Part shown: piece by piece, positions 51,970 to 60,906 of the stretch
Numbering within the stretch: position 1 is the stretch's first letter
How the letters are laid out: every line of letters starts with the position of its first letter
Notes under the pieces: model-generated
Databases searched by the model: none
What the model saw: only the letters and a program-made list of their open reading frames with translations
Told to the model about the DNA's origin: nothing
Translations under genes and position numbers: made by a program
Assembly: GCA_038251135.1 (NCBI GenBank)
Contig: JBBSBR010000001.1
Coordinates: forward strand, 1 to 64,000
Length of the DNA stretch: 64,000 nt
DNA from: JBBSBR01 sp038251135
GTDB lineage: Bacteria > Patescibacteriota > Saccharimonadia > UBA4664
Direction of reading: 5' to 3'

Positions 51970-52215
51970 TTATTTCTCGCTCCTCGAACTTAAAACGGCC
52001 CGCTTCTCTTCGAACTCCTTGGAGTCAATTTCTCCCTTGGCAAAGCGTTCTTCGAGTATTTCCATTGCTTTTGGAGTTGCCGTCGACGACCGGTTGGCGC
52101 CGAGCAGGTATCGAACCAAGAACACGATTCCCACTATCAGCAATGCCCAAAAGGCCAGCATCACAATCCAGCCCGGTCCGCCGGTCTGCATCATTTCATA
52201 TCCGTGATCGTACAT
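51970..52215 (-). CDS. SHOCT-domain membrane protein
   Basis: An 81-aa protein with one membrane helix (residues 16-38) and a C-terminal SHOCT motif (AMEILEERFAKGEIDSKEFEEKRAVL), a short helix pair often found at protein ends and possibly used for oligomerisation. A TGAGGCG lies 3 bases before the ATG, with TATAAC further up. The 120 bases to its left hold nothing I can identify. Confidence 0.85.
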   Translation of the reverse strand: MYDHGYEMMQTGGPGWIVMLAFWALLIVGIVFLVRYLLGANRSSTATPKAMEILEERFAKGEIDSKEFEEKRAVLSSRSEK

Positions 52216-52329
52216 TGTCGCCTCAATAGTTACGTGTGATGTTATACTATCAGTCCCACCTGAGAAACGACTGTGGAACGCGAAAATCCATCAATCGCCC
52301 GATAGCATCCGACGCGCGTATGCTCGCCG

Positions 52330-52728
52330 CTACTCCTGAATGGGCACCGTCGGGTGAACCGTTAGAGCGTAAATGATAAATATGTCGATAGTAATCACAA
52401 TTACCGACCAGACTGGTGATACCGGCAGGAAGACCAGGTTGGCAAAGGCACTAACCATCGCCAGCATGATCGCGATCACCCGGCCGAACATGCCGCCGCC
52501 CAGCAGTGAAAGGCCGGCCAGCAGGAGCAACAGACCGACGATCAGGTGGATCCAGCCCCATGTCGTGACGTTTACGATCAACAACGCATTGGGCACCACC
52601 ACGTAATAATTGGTGTTAAATAACGCAACGATACCGAAGAACGCCTGGAAGACGCCTGCGAGTACCATGAGGAAGCCGGCGAAGACGCCCCAACCGCTTA
52701 GTTGCTCGCCAGATTTTAACTCTGCCAT
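52330..52728 (-). CDS. DUF7144-like four-TM membrane protein
   Basis: A 132-aa protein with four membrane helices and the actinobacterial DUF7144 pattern (GWGVFAGFLMVLAGVFQAFFGIVALFN, ALLIVNVTTWGWIHLIVGLLLLLAG, FLPVSPVWSVIVITIDIFIIYAL). Function unknown. An AAGGAG ribosome site precedes the ATG. Confidence 0.85.
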   Translation of the reverse strand: MAELKSGEQLSGWGVFAGFLMVLAGVFQAFFGIVALFNTNYYVVVPNALLIVNVTTWGWIHLIVGLLLLLAGLSLLGGGMFGRVIAIMLAMVSAFANLVFLPVSPVWSVIVITIDIFIIYALTVHPTVPIQE

Positions 52729-52820
52729 AATGAACTCCTTACTTACGAACGTTACTTAGTAATTGCGCCACCAGTATATTCTCAGGTAACTCTCAGTTCA
52801 AGATACATTTATACAGGGAC

Positions 52821-52860
52821 AAAAAAAAACAGCCTCGCCGACAAGATGCCGGCGAGGCTG
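52821..52860 (-). terminator. Intrinsic terminator after the DUF1653 gene
   Basis: AGCCTCGCCGGCA pairs with its complement around a short loop and is followed by nine T residues on the minus strand. It is the strongest terminator in the window. Confidence 0.9.
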
Positions 52861-52872
52861 ACAGGCGTAAAC

Positions 52873-53154
52873 CTATACGGAGTATTTGGGAATTTCGGTA
52901 CCCACAAAGGTAAATCTGCGCATTGGCACGCCATTGTGTTCCACCATGTCGACGAAGCGCGTGAGCGGACGAAACGCCATACGAACACCGCCTGCCGGAT
53001 AGAGAGGCACATAGATGACACCGATCTCTTCGGTTTCGGTGTGGCGCGCAATACCGATCACCTGGTAATACCGCTCTTCGGTTTCGGTATGCTTGTAGTG
53101 GCGGTAGATCCCAATACGTACCGGGTCGTTCCCAGCGCGAACTGCCGAGACCAT
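52873..53154 (-). CDS. DUF1653 domain protein
   Basis: A 93-aa protein with the DUF1653 pattern GIYRHYK-x8-YQVIGIARHTETEE-x-GVIYVPLYPAGGVRMAFRPLTRFVDMVE. A GAGG site sits 3-8 bases before ATG 53154. The domain is widespread and of unknown function. A longer overlapping reading frame (52793-53161) is a shadow. Confidence 0.85.
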   Translation of the reverse strand: MVSAVRAGNDPVRIGIYRHYKHTETEERYYQVIGIARHTETEEIGVIYVPLYPAGGVRMAFRPLTRFVDMVEHNGVPMRRFTFVGTEIPKYSV

Positions 53155-53301
53155 GGTTCACCCTCTAGTGTCCTGAGTCGGATAAAGGTACGCTTGTTGC
53201 TTTGACAGGGGCTTGAATCAAGTAATCTTCATACTACAATCAACCCGGACCACCGCCAAGCATAAGAGTTCCGGGAATACTGCCGGGATGATGAACGCCT
53301 G

Positions 53302-53799
53302 CTAATCATGATCCGTTCCGCCTTGAATTAAATGCGGTGCAACGAAACGATGGTAGCCAAGATACAGAACTATCACCAAGCCGATGGTCACACCTACAAA
53401 CGAATACATGCTGTTCCCGGAGGCGAAACCCCGGCCGAGACTGTACAGCAGGACGAAAGAACCGCCGAGCAGGACTCCGTCGGCCAGTAATTTAATTCGT
53501 TTTTCATAGACTAAACTGATCGCCAGCAATATGACCGACGCTATCAGGGCAATGATCGAGACGTTGCGGTTATATGGCTTCAGCTCATTCATATACTTTT
53601 CCATCTTGACGTCATACACGCGCTGCACTGCGAGCTGGGCATCGGTCGGCTCTTTGCCCAAGGTGTTGAGCTCAATCGGGTACTGCGGAGCCTGGGGTCC
53701 GGGATAGAACGTATTTATGCCGATTCCGACAAACAGGGCGACTAAAAGACCGAGAAAGAAAGTATATACGAGCTGCAAGATTTTGGTGCTTTCGGTCAT
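53302..53799 (-). CDS. Four-TM membrane protein, function unknown
   Basis: A 165-aa protein: membrane helix at residues 8-30, a ~45-residue loop rich in Pro/Gln/Tyr (TFYPGPQAPQYP) and three further helices. GGGGGCGAC precedes the ATG as a ribosome site. No family recognised; similar proteins occur in Saccharibacteria as far as I recall. Confidence 0.8.
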   Translation of the reverse strand: MTESTKILQLVYTFFLGLLVALFVGIGINTFYPGPQAPQYPIELNTLGKEPTDAQLAVQRVYDVKMEKYMNELKPYNRNVSIIALIASVILLAISLVYEKRIKLLADGVLLGGSFVLLYSLGRGFASGNSMYSFVGVTIGLVIVLYLGYHRFVAPHLIQGGTDHD

Positions 53800-53871
53800 G
53801 ATCGTCGCCCCCGTTCAGTTTCTGATTTGCTAAACAGTCCGAATTATCTTTTACGGGCTTACGATAGACCA

Positions 53872-53900
53872 ATAATGCACCTTGCTGTAAGGTGCATTAT
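53872..53900. terminator. Hairpin between 53799 and 53925
   Basis: A perfect 12-bp stem ATAATGCACCTT with loop GCTGT. No long T run follows, so it may be a weak terminator or an mRNA-stabilising hairpin after the 53925 gene. Confidence 0.55.
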
Positions 53901-53924
53901 GCCGAAAGTTATTTCGAGGACTAA

Positions 53925-54476
53925 CTAGCGCTTTGAGTTCTTGAGCTTGCCTGCGTGCATAAAGCCAAGCGCCGAGAGTACGAGGAGCAGTAGTCCGCCG
54001 ACCAGCGAAACATAGGCTGCGTACATGGCAATTACCGCCATGGTGTCGAACGCATAGGCGTTCAGGAGCAGGCCGCGCAGCGTCTCGCCGCGGAATACCG
54101 TCTGCACCTGTCCGGCCAACTTCTGGTCGGCGGGACTGGCGAGGGATTTACTGCTCAACTCGGAGTAGGTCAGTCCGCCCCCAATCGCTTTGATATGTAC
54201 GGCGATATAATGATCGGCGAACACTTCGGCTTGGGCTCCTGTCAGGACCTCTTGCCCGGCGTACAGGCTAACCGCCGCCTTGTCGTCGGCCGGAAGCCCT
54301 GCCAGCGATGTACTGTCCGCTGCCGGGAAAACAATTTTTTCGGCAGCCAGCTGGTCGTGGACTTGCGTATGGACAAAGTTATGAGCCCAAAACAAGCCGA
54401 CTGAGGCTGCCAGTAATAAGACGCTGACGAGCAAACCGGCCGAGGACAGTAACATATCTAATGTTTTTCGGTTCAT
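53925..54476 (-). CDS. Two-TM membrane protein, actinobacterial type
   Basis: A 183-aa protein with N- and C-terminal membrane helices around an extracytoplasmic ~110-residue domain (HTQVHDQLAAEKIVFPA, YAGQEVLTGAQAEVFADHYIAVHI, YSELSS). The same layout is common in actinobacterial hypothetical proteins. GGCAGGG precedes the ATG. AAGCATAAG lies in the promoter zone at 54518-54528. Confidence 0.8.
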   Translation of the reverse strand: MNRKTLDMLLSSAGLLVSVLLLAASVGLFWAHNFVHTQVHDQLAAEKIVFPAADSTSLAGLPADDKAAVSLYAGQEVLTGAQAEVFADHYIAVHIKAIGGGLTYSELSSKSLASPADQKLAGQVQTVFRGETLRGLLLNAYAFDTMAVIAMYAAYVSLVGGLLLLVLSALGFMHAGKLKNSKR

Positions 54477-54675
54477 GATTTTCCCTGCCTAATTCAATGC
54501 ATTATCCACATCATAATAACACTTATGCTTAAAAAGCATTGTGATCGGCGTCACAGACAAATACAACCATTGCCACCGCAAATCAAATGCCCCAAGCGTG
54601 GGTCCAAACATACCCGCTCCCGCATTACGGAGGCCGACGAGCCGGCCGACCCGGGCAATTAAGCTGCGGATAAGC

Positions 54676-56316
54676 CTATTTAACGCGGCTGACCCGGGCA
54701 AGAGCCAAAGCGATTCGCGCGAGTCGGGTGGGCACCCCTTCGTATACGACGTAACGCGGCTGCCATTGGGGCTCAAACTTGGTCTTGAATTGGCGCAACC
54801 CCCGAAACGACAAAAACGGTTGGTTGATTCGGTAAATCAAATGCAGTAGTTTTTCTTCGAACCGAGTCTCCCCCTCGCCCAACCCCGAGAGCGGCGCCAA
54901 GCCCAGATTAAAAGTTGCCACGCCGCGATCATTCAGGTCGATCAACAGCTTCAGAAAAAGAAAATCCATCAGGTTGCTGGGCGAGTCGGGAACGTAGCGC
55001 ATCAGATCGATACTGGTCTCGCCGGACGCCGACGCCGGTATCTCGTTGGTGAAGGCCCGTGCCCGACCGGCTTCATCCCGCAGCACGAACAACCGACACT
55101 GCTGCATATACGCAGTATTAAACGAACCCGCCAAAAAGCCCCATTCCCGCCGGCCGGCATCCCGCCTCCAAGCCCGCGAAATTTCCGTGATCTCGCGCAG
55201 CAAGGTTGCGCTATGCGGCGGAGCATACCAATCGGTGTTATAGCCGGCTTTCGTAAACCGGTTGTTGATGTTGCGAAAATGCTTGTCGTTTGACGTTTTC
55301 CCAGCAAAGTTTGGTACGTCAATGACGGCGTCTTCCCCTATCTTGATGACGCTTAAACCTATCGACTCATAAGCCGGCAAATAATTGTCCGTGGTATAGA
55401 TAAAGTTAGTTGTCCAGCCGTGAGTTTGGCAAAACTGCTTAAATTCGCGGAGCAGATCAGGAATAACCGCATCCCGACCCACCGGGTCGCCTAGGCAGAG
55501 GGCGATACCCGACTCCACGGCATAGGCTATAACTGCCTGGTAACTCGTATCAAAATAATAGGATTTATCACGCGGCCACAGCTTAAAAAAGTCTTCGCTC
55601 GTTCGGCTGTAATCCGCGATCAGATCCTGCGCCAATTGGCGATCATGAGGCAACGTGCGGTAGCGGTAATCCAGCGGGCGAAACAGACTGTACAGGCCGT
55701 ACCCGAGCGAGGCGGCGCCCAGAAAAAATAACGAATCCAGAAACCAGCGTGCCTGATGGGTGTACGGCAGCAGATCAGGGTTGCCGATCAATAGATACGC
55801 GTTGATGGTTCGCTGAAAGGCCTCCCCTAGCGATAATGACACCCCGAAATTTCGTTCACCCATAAAGTAAAACCCGGCCACGCCGTAACCCAGCGTCAAC
55901 AAAACGCTTAAACCCAAGACCAACAAACCCTGCTTGATACTGCGCGATTCGCTTCTCGCGTTGAAATACGGCCGGCATAGCAGAAGTACGATTCCGGCCA
56001 ACAACGGCCCGATCGCGGTAATGTCGGTCGTCGGTCTGAGCAGGCTCACGGCGACCAACAACCAGGCTATAACGGTAGCAATCCACCAAGCCACCAACTT
56101 GCGCTGCCATAACTGAATCGATACGTACATCAAGACGAAGCCGAGGAACAGGTCGAGCGAACGGGCAAAATCTTCAAAACCAACCGGTGTAATGATGGTT
56201 TCGATCCGCTCTGGCATGCGATGCGCCAACGGGATCATGATCGCCAGCAAGCCGTTCAAAAACACAATTCCCGCGACTAGTTTAACGGTCCACGATTGCA
56301 ATGCGGCGCGCGTCAT
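54676..56316 (-). CDS. DUF2156 protein, MprF-like aminoacyl-lipid synthase
   Basis: A 546-aa protein from ATG 56316, overlapping the preceding stop in ATGA. About six membrane helices (residues 10-215) precede a C-terminal DUF2156 domain of two GNAT folds (KSYYFDTSYQAVIAYAVESGIALCLGDPVG, FRNINNRFTKAGY, LMRYVPDSPSNLMDFLFLKLL, FNLGLAPLSGLG, ...RFEEKLLHLIYR). MprF/LysX relatives transfer amino acids from tRNA to phosphatidylglycerol; the flippase half is shorter here. Substrate not shown. The ~200 bases upstream of 54676 hold no gene. Confidence 0.9.
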   Translation of the reverse strand: MTRAALQSWTVKLVAGIVFLNGLLAIMIPLAHRMPERIETIITPVGFEDFARSLDLFLGFVLMYVSIQLWQRKLVAWWIATVIAWLLVAVSLLRPTTDITAIGPLLAGIVLLLCRPYFNARSESRSIKQGLLVLGLSVLLTLGYGVAGFYFMGERNFGVSLSLGEAFQRTINAYLLIGNPDLLPYTHQARWFLDSLFFLGAASLGYGLYSLFRPLDYRYRTLPHDRQLAQDLIADYSRTSEDFFKLWPRDKSYYFDTSYQAVIAYAVESGIALCLGDPVGRDAVIPDLLREFKQFCQTHGWTTNFIYTTDNYLPAYESIGLSVIKIGEDAVIDVPNFAGKTSNDKHFRNINNRFTKAGYNTDWYAPPHSATLLREITEISRAWRRDAGRREWGFLAGSFNTAYMQQCRLFVLRDEAGRARAFTNEIPASASGETSIDLMRYVPDSPSNLMDFLFLKLLIDLNDRGVATFNLGLAPLSGLGEGETRFEEKLLHLIYRINQPFLSFRGLRQFKTKFEPQWQPRYVVYEGVPTRLARIALALARVSRVK

Positions 56317-56738
56317 GACGAGCCTTCGGGGCGGGTAAGCCTGATGATGGCCCGGCTCGCCGTCCACAGCGAGACGGCAGCCAGCGGCAGCTCGATTCCG
56401 ACGGCCAACAGCGCCGACAGGCTCAATTGCGTACCGGGGTGGGCCGACAGCACGTCAAACCAGGCGTCCACCACCAATAACGTACTCAAGGCCGTAGCCG
56501 ATAGGATCAACCACCGGGAGTGCCGGTAGACCAGGTAGGCCGTGGTCGCCAGCGCCACGAACAAAATCATGTCGAAGCCCACCCATGCCAGATCCCAATG
56601 CCGGAAGACGTGACGCGTCGGCAGCGTATACGAAAGGATGAGAATCCACGGAATCAGAGCCACCGTCAAAACGGTATAAATAATCACCAGCCAGCGTGGC
56701 AGCCAGCGCTCCGGCAGGACTGGATTAGGTATAGCCAT
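56313..56738 (-). CDS. Four-TM membrane protein, function unknown
   Basis: A 141-aa protein with four membrane helices (WLVIIYTVLTVALIPWILILS, LAWVGFDMILFVALATTAYLV, and two more). A TATGAT box, with TGC before it, lies 6 bases before the ATG and no ribosome site is present, so a leaderless mRNA is likely. It is translationally coupled to the DUF2156 gene and may help it. Confidence 0.8.
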   Translation of the reverse strand: MAIPNPVLPERWLPRWLVIIYTVLTVALIPWILILSYTLPTRHVFRHWDLAWVGFDMILFVALATTAYLVYRHSRWLILSATALSTLLVVDAWFDVLSAHPGTQLSLSALLAVGIELPLAAVSLWTASRAIIRLTRPEGSS

Positions 56739-56842
56739 AACCCAATCATAGCATTTATAGTCACCGGGCTCCCCAGGGGAGACGGACTCGGCTTTTTTTA
56801 TGGTGTAATAGGGTTATTTGGGTGTCAGGAAGTACTATCTAT

Positions 56843-56873
56843 GCTATTAATGTAAACTGTTTACATTAATAGC
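56843..56873. promoter_or_regulatory. 31-bp palindromic operator upstream of the Fur-family gene
   Basis: GCTATTAATGTAAA, then CTG, then TTTACATTAATAGC: two perfect 14-base arms. The right arm contains the -35 box TTTACA (56860-56865). A bound dimer here would block RNA polymerase, as in Fur/PerR autorepression. No second copy is visible upstream of 58386. Confidence 0.8.
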
Positions 56874-56888
56874 AATATTACCTATACT
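56860..56888 (+). promoter_or_regulatory. Promoter of the fur-rhodanese-glutaredoxin operon
   Basis: TTTACA (56860-56865) and TATACT (56883-56888), 17-base spacer. The -35 is part of the palindromic operator. Transcription would start near 56895. Confidence 0.8.
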
Positions 56889-56914
56889 TAAATACATCAG
56901 ATAAGTAAGGTCAG

Positions 56915-57316
56915 ATGATGCAACCAACCACAGTCCACCAGCGGCAGACCAAGTATTGCGATGCCATTGAGCATACGCTCAATACCCTCGGACATGCGAC
57001 AAATGCCGAGTTACTGCAGAGTCTGCGCGCAACATTTCCCGATGTCAGCGCTACGACGGTCCACCGCGCTACCGCCCGTCTGGCGGATCGTGGCGCGATC
57101 GGGTTTGCCCCGCCCTCACCGGACGGGTCTATGCGCTACGACGGCAACATTGCTGCTCATGATCACTTTATGTGCAGTGAATGCGGCATGATCAGAGACG
57201 CGGATGTCGTCGGTAAGGTAATTCCAATCCTGGAAAGCTCAATCGGCGGCTGCAATATATCCGGCCGGCTGTCGATCAGCGGCATATGTAATAAATGTAA
57301 GGAGAGCAAATCATGA
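56915..57316 (+). CDS. Fur-family (PerR-like) regulator
   Basis: A 133-aa winged-helix repressor: DNA-binding half (about residues 10-75, with ATTVHRATARLADRGAI as recognition region), then HDHFMCSECGMIRD and the C-terminal GICNKCKESK, which supply the CxxC...CxxC structural zinc site, and an HDH segment like the PerR regulatory site. Being first in a sulfur-relay operon suggests control by metal, peroxide or reactive sulfur. AAGG precedes ATG 56915 closely, and ATG 56918 is an alternative. Confidence 0.92.
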   Translation: MMQPTTVHQRQTKYCDAIEHTLNTLGHATNAELLQSLRATFPDVSATTVHRATARLADRGAIGFAPPSPDGSMRYDGNIAAHDHFMCSECGMIRDADVVGKVIPILESSIGGCNISGRLSISGICNKCKESKS

Positions 57317-57699
57317 AATTAATCGGCGCAATCATAGCGGTCTTTGTCGTCCTAGGGGGTATCTTCATGCTCTCCCAAAACAACAGCAACCCCGCCGAAG
57401 CGGCAACCTTCCAGAAGGTTCAGGCAGACATCGCCAGCGGCGGACAGTTGCTGGATGTGAGGACGCCCGCCGAATACAATGGCGGCCACATCGACGGCGC
57501 CATAAACCTGTCGCTGCAGGACATACAGGCCGGCACGATGCCGACCTTGGCCAAGGACAAGCCGGTTTACGTCTACTGTCACAGCGGCAGCCGGTCCAGC
57601 CAGGCAGCCACCGCACTCAAGGCGGCCGGATACCAGAACATCATTGATCTGGGGCCGATGACCCACGTTGAGGCCATTGGTGGAAATATCAAATCGTAA
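57313..57699 (+). CDS. Secreted or membrane-anchored rhodanese-like protein
   Basis: A 128-aa protein with an N-terminal membrane/signal helix (residues 3-20) and a single rhodanese domain: LLDVRTPAEYNGGHIDGAINL, active loop YCHSGSRSSQAATAL with the persulfide-forming Cys, and ending GNIKS. It overlaps the regulator stop by 4 bases (ATGA). It would take up or transfer sulfane sulfur at the outer side of the membrane. Confidence 0.94.
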   Translation: MKLIGAIIAVFVVLGGIFMLSQNNSNPAEAATFQKVQADIASGGQLLDVRTPAEYNGGHIDGAINLSLQDIQAGTMPTLAKDKPVYVYCHSGSRSSQAATALKAAGYQNIIDLGPMTHVEAIGGNIKS

Positions 57700-57716
57700 C
57701 TGATTAAGGAGACCTA

Positions 57717-57977
57717 ATGAAAATCACTATCTACAGCACCAAGACCTGCCCGTACTGCACCATGCTCAAACGTTGGTTGGATGACAAGCAAGTACCATAC
57801 ACCAACTTCAATGTGGAAGACGACCAAACCGCCGCTCGAACCATGATGAACCTCAGCGGCCAGATGGGCGTACCGTTCAGCACTATCGAATTCGACGATG
57901 GTCGAATGGCCAAGATCCTCGGCTTCGACGTGCCGCGCTTTGAAGCAGCCCTGTCTGCGGTTAAGACGAGCGCCTAA
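57717..57977 (+). CDS. Glutaredoxin-like protein
   Basis: An 86-aa thioredoxin-fold protein: IYSTKTCPYC (active site CPYC at residues 11-14), conserved cis-Pro in MGVPFSTIEF and a C-terminal GF motif (ILGFDVPRFEAAL). NrdH/glutaredoxin type. AAGGAG lies 7 bases before the ATG. It could reduce persulfides or mixed disulfides made by the neighbouring rhodanese. Confidence 0.94.
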   Translation: MKITIYSTKTCPYCTMLKRWLDDKQVPYTNFNVEDDQTAARTMMNLSGQMGVPFSTIEFDDGRMAKILGFDVPRFEAALSAVKTSA

Positions 57978-58007
57978 TAAACTATTTTCCGACGAAAGGT
58001 AAACACC

Positions 58008-58229
58008 ATGCAGTTTGCAAAATTTATGGCTAGCGTTTGGGGTCGGACGCTGCGGATCGTTGCCGGGGTCGTAATAGTTTATCTCGGGCTGTACGCGGTA
58101 CGCGGCAGCGGCGGCAGCATTCTGGCATTTATCGGCCTAATACCGTTAGCTGCCGGCGTCCTTGATGTCTGCCTCCTGGCTCCCCTCTTTGGCGCGCCGT
58201 TGTCGGGCAAAGACGTCCGTAATTCCTAG
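58008..58229 (+). CDS. DUF2892 (YgaP-like) membrane protein
   Basis: A 73-aa protein with two membrane helices and the DUF2892 pattern RTLRIVAGVVIVYLGLYAV...LAFIGLIPLAAGVLDVCLLAPLFG. In YgaP this domain is fused to a rhodanese; here it is separate but in the same operon. CGAAAGG precedes the ATG. Confidence 0.9.
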   Translation: MQFAKFMASVWGRTLRIVAGVVIVYLGLYAVRGSGGSILAFIGLIPLAAGVLDVCLLAPLFGAPLSGKDVRNS

Positions 58230-58385
58230 GGTCAGGTAACCAGTCTCACTGGGGAGTCGACCGGGTTAGATTGTCGCGGTGTCGCATTAGGTGCGCCCCG
58301 CTCCTCCGCGCTGGCTGTCGGCTCAGGCCGTATTTACACCCATCCTCGACAGTAGTGCTAGTATATAAACATAGAGGGAATAATC

Positions 58386-60848
58386 TTGACCAAAGAAAAA
58401 ATTGTTATCGTCGGCGGAGTCGCCGGTGGCGCAACGGCAGCCGCCCGGGCCCGACGCCTGAGTGAAACAGCCGAAATTATAATTATCGAAAAAGGGCCGT
58501 ACATATCGTTTGCCAACTGCGGTTTACCCTATTATATTGGCGGCATAATCAGCGACAAAGACCGGCTGCTCCTGCAGACTCCGGCTGCTATGCGTAAGCG
58601 CTTCGGCATTGACGCCCGAACCGGACATGAAGTTACCGCCCTGCATCCCTCCAAGAAAACGGTAACCGTCACCGACCTGGCCAGCGGAAAAACTTACCAG
58701 GAAACATACACCAAGCTGATCCTGGCCACCGGTGCGATCCCGTTTATACCCCCGATCGCCGGTCTCGAAGACGTCGAACATTACGTGCTGCGGGATATTC
58801 CTGATTCGGACCGAATTAAAACCTTGGTCGACAGCGGCTTGGCGCACCATGTGCTCATCGTAGGCGCCGGCGCGATCTCGTTAGAGTTGGCAGAGAACCT
58901 CATAACAAAAGGTTCGGCGGTCACTATAGTCGAAGCATCCGGCCACGTGTTACCGCAACTCGACCTGGAAATCGCCCGCATCATGGAAACCGAACTCAGA
59001 GCCAAAGGTATAACCCTACACTTGGGCGCGTCCCTCCAGTCGGTCGGTTCGGACGGCGGCAGGGTTCTGGCAACTCTGGCGAACGGCGAAACGATCAGCG
59101 CCGACACACTGGTGCTGGTAGCCGGGATCCGACCCAACACGGCTCTGGCGAAAGCCGCACATATCACGCTCGATGAACGAGGTCTCATCGTCACCGATAC
59201 CCGCCTCCGTACCTCGGTAAAGACCATTTTTGCGGTTGGCGACAGCATTGCCATACGCGAGTTAGTCAGCGGCAGCCGCGTCAATATTGCTCTAGCCGGA
59301 CCGGCCAATAAGCAAGCCCGCGTGGCGGCCGCCAATGCCTTGGGCGGCGACGAAGCCTATTCGGGCGCGCTCGCGACGGCAATCGTGAGCGCTTTTGGGT
59401 TGGCGGCCGCCTCTACCGGACTCAGCTCATTTCAACTCGAAAAGAACGGTCAGGAATTCAGCCAAACGATTATCCACTCAACTTCCCATGCCGGCTATTA
59501 TCCGGCGGCGATGCCGCTGACCGTGAAGTTGCTCTTCGGCAAAAACGGGGAAATTTTTGGAGCGCAGGCTATCGGCCGGGAGGGCGCCGACAAACGCATC
59601 GATGTAATCGCCACCGCCATGCGGGGCCGCATGGACGTCCATGACTTGGCGCGCCTCGACTTAGCTTACAGTCCGCCCTACTCGAGCGCGAAAGACCCGG
59701 TCAACATGGTCGCCTTTACCGCCGAAAATATTCTCAGCGGCCTCATGAAGCCGTTTTCGCACAGCCAATTGCCATCCTTAACGCCGCAAGACGTCTTACT
59801 TGACGTTCGCACCCCGGAAGAGTTCGACCTCGGCGCCATCAAGGGTGCCGTGAACATGCCCGTGGACGGTCTGCGCGAAAACCTCCACACTCTGCCCAAA
59901 TCCAAGAAGCTGTATGTCTATTGTGCCAGCGGGCAACGGTCATATCTGGCTGGACGCATACTCGCCCAGCGCGGTTTCGACTGCTACAACCTGATTGGCG
60001 GATACCACACCTATAAGGACGTATATCTGCAGGAACCGACTGCCGCCGCTCCGACACAAAGCTCCGAACAGTCGCTGGCAGCCGCACCTATCCAGACTCT
60101 GACCGTTCCGACGGATTCTGAGATAACCGTTACCCTCGACACCTGTGGCCTGTCCTGTCCCGGTCCCCTGCACAAAGTATTTGAAACCGCGAAAAAACTC
60201 AATCCGGGCGATACGATCAAGGTTACGGCCACGGATCCGGCTTTTGCCAGCGATATCGTTGCTTGGTGCGACCGCACCGGCAATACCTTGCTGCAGCAGA
60301 GTACCGACGACGGCATCATTACCGCAATTCTGCGCAAAGGCCCGGCAACGCACGCGATTCATATCGATCACGCCGAGAATAACGCCAAAACCTTCATAAT
60401 CTTTTCCGATGATATCGACAAGGTTATCGCCTCGTTCATACTCGCTAACGGCGGAGTCTCAATGGGCCGAGACGTTACCATGTTTTTCACCTTCTGGGGC
60501 TTAAACGTCTTGCGCAAGCCCGGATCAGTTCCCATACAGAAGGATCCAATTTCTCAAGTATTCGGCTTAATGATGCCCAAGGGCAGCAAGCACCTGCACC
60601 TGTCGCAGATGAATATGGGCGGTATGGGCACCTCGTTGATCCGCTGGCTGATGATCAAAAAGAACATCGGCACGCTTGAGACACTCATCCAGCAGGCTAG
60701 GGACGGCGGCGTTCACATGATCGCCTGCTCCACCAGTATGGACATTATGGGCATCAAAAAAGAGGAGCTCATCGACGGGATCGAAATCGGCGGAGTCGCG
60801 TCCTATTATAATGCCGCCGAACGGGCTGATACGAATCTGTTTATTTAG
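58386..60848 (+). CDS. CoA-disulfide/persulfide reductase with rhodanese, TusA and DsrE domains
   Basis: An 820-aa fusion. Residues 1-440 form an NADH-flavin reductase: FAD motif VGGVAGGATAAARARR, active Cys in FANCGLPYYIGG (about residue 42), NAD site VLIVGAGAISLELAENL and the dimerisation domain with YSPPYSSAKDP. Then come a rhodanese (about 445-545, Cys in YVYCASGQRS), a TusA domain (about 585-655, CPGP in CGLSCPGPLHK) and a DsrE-like domain (about 655-820, ACSTSMDIMGI). Such enzymes reduce persulfides and polysulfides. The start is TTG, fixed by GAGGGA 7 bases upstream. Confidence 0.95.
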   Translation: MTKEKIVIVGGVAGGATAAARARRLSETAEIIIIEKGPYISFANCGLPYYIGGIISDKDRLLLQTPAAMRKRFGIDARTGHEVTALHPSKKTVTVTDLASGKTYQETYTKLILATGAIPFIPPIAGLEDVEHYVLRDIPDSDRIKTLVDSGLAHHVLIVGAGAISLELAENLITKGSAVTIVEASGHVLPQLDLEIARIMETELRAKGITLHLGASLQSVGSDGGRVLATLANGETISADTLVLVAGIRPNTALAKAAHITLDERGLIVTDTRLRTSVKTIFAVGDSIAIRELVSGSRVNIALAGPANKQARVAAANALGGDEAYSGALATAIVSAFGLAAASTGLSSFQLEKNGQEFSQTIIHSTSHAGYYPAAMPLTVKLLFGKNGEIFGAQAIGREGADKRIDVIATAMRGRMDVHDLARLDLAYSPPYSSAKDPVNMVAFTAENILSGLMKPFSHSQLPSLTPQDVLLDVRTPEEFDLGAIKGAVNMPVDGLRENLHTLPKSKKLYVYCASGQRSYLAGRILAQRGFDCYNLIGGYHTYKDVYLQEPTAAAPTQSSEQSLAAAPIQTLTVPTDSEITVTLDTCGLSCPGPLHKVFETAKKLNPGDTIKVTATDPAFASDIVAWCDRTGNTLLQQSTDDGIITAILRKGPATHAIHIDHAENNAKTFIIFSDDIDKVIASFILANGGVSMGRDVTMFFTFWGLNVLRKPGSVPIQKDPISQVFGLMMPKGSKHLHLSQMNMGGMGTSLIRWLMIKKNIGTLETLIQQARDGGVHMIACSTSMDIMGIKKEELIDGIEIGGVASYYNAAERADTNLFI

Positions 60849-60906
60849 CTACGGCACTCATAGCCGCCCCGGCTCTGCCCGCGTACGGAGAGGTTCATGG
60901 CTTTAT

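Noticed and set aside
52793..53161. 122-aa minus-strand frame overlapping DUF1653
   Set aside because: It reads through the terminator hairpin and poly-A/T tract and is out of frame with the clear DUF1653 protein.
54489..54776. 95-aa minus-strand frame after the DUF2156 gene
   Set aside because: It overlaps the 3' end of that gene in another frame and shows no ribosome site; the gap otherwise holds only a promoter zone.
56761..56805. Full fourth copy of the palindromic repeat
   Set aside because: Only CTCCCCAGGGGAG is shared; the GGATTAGTT core and the right arm are missing.
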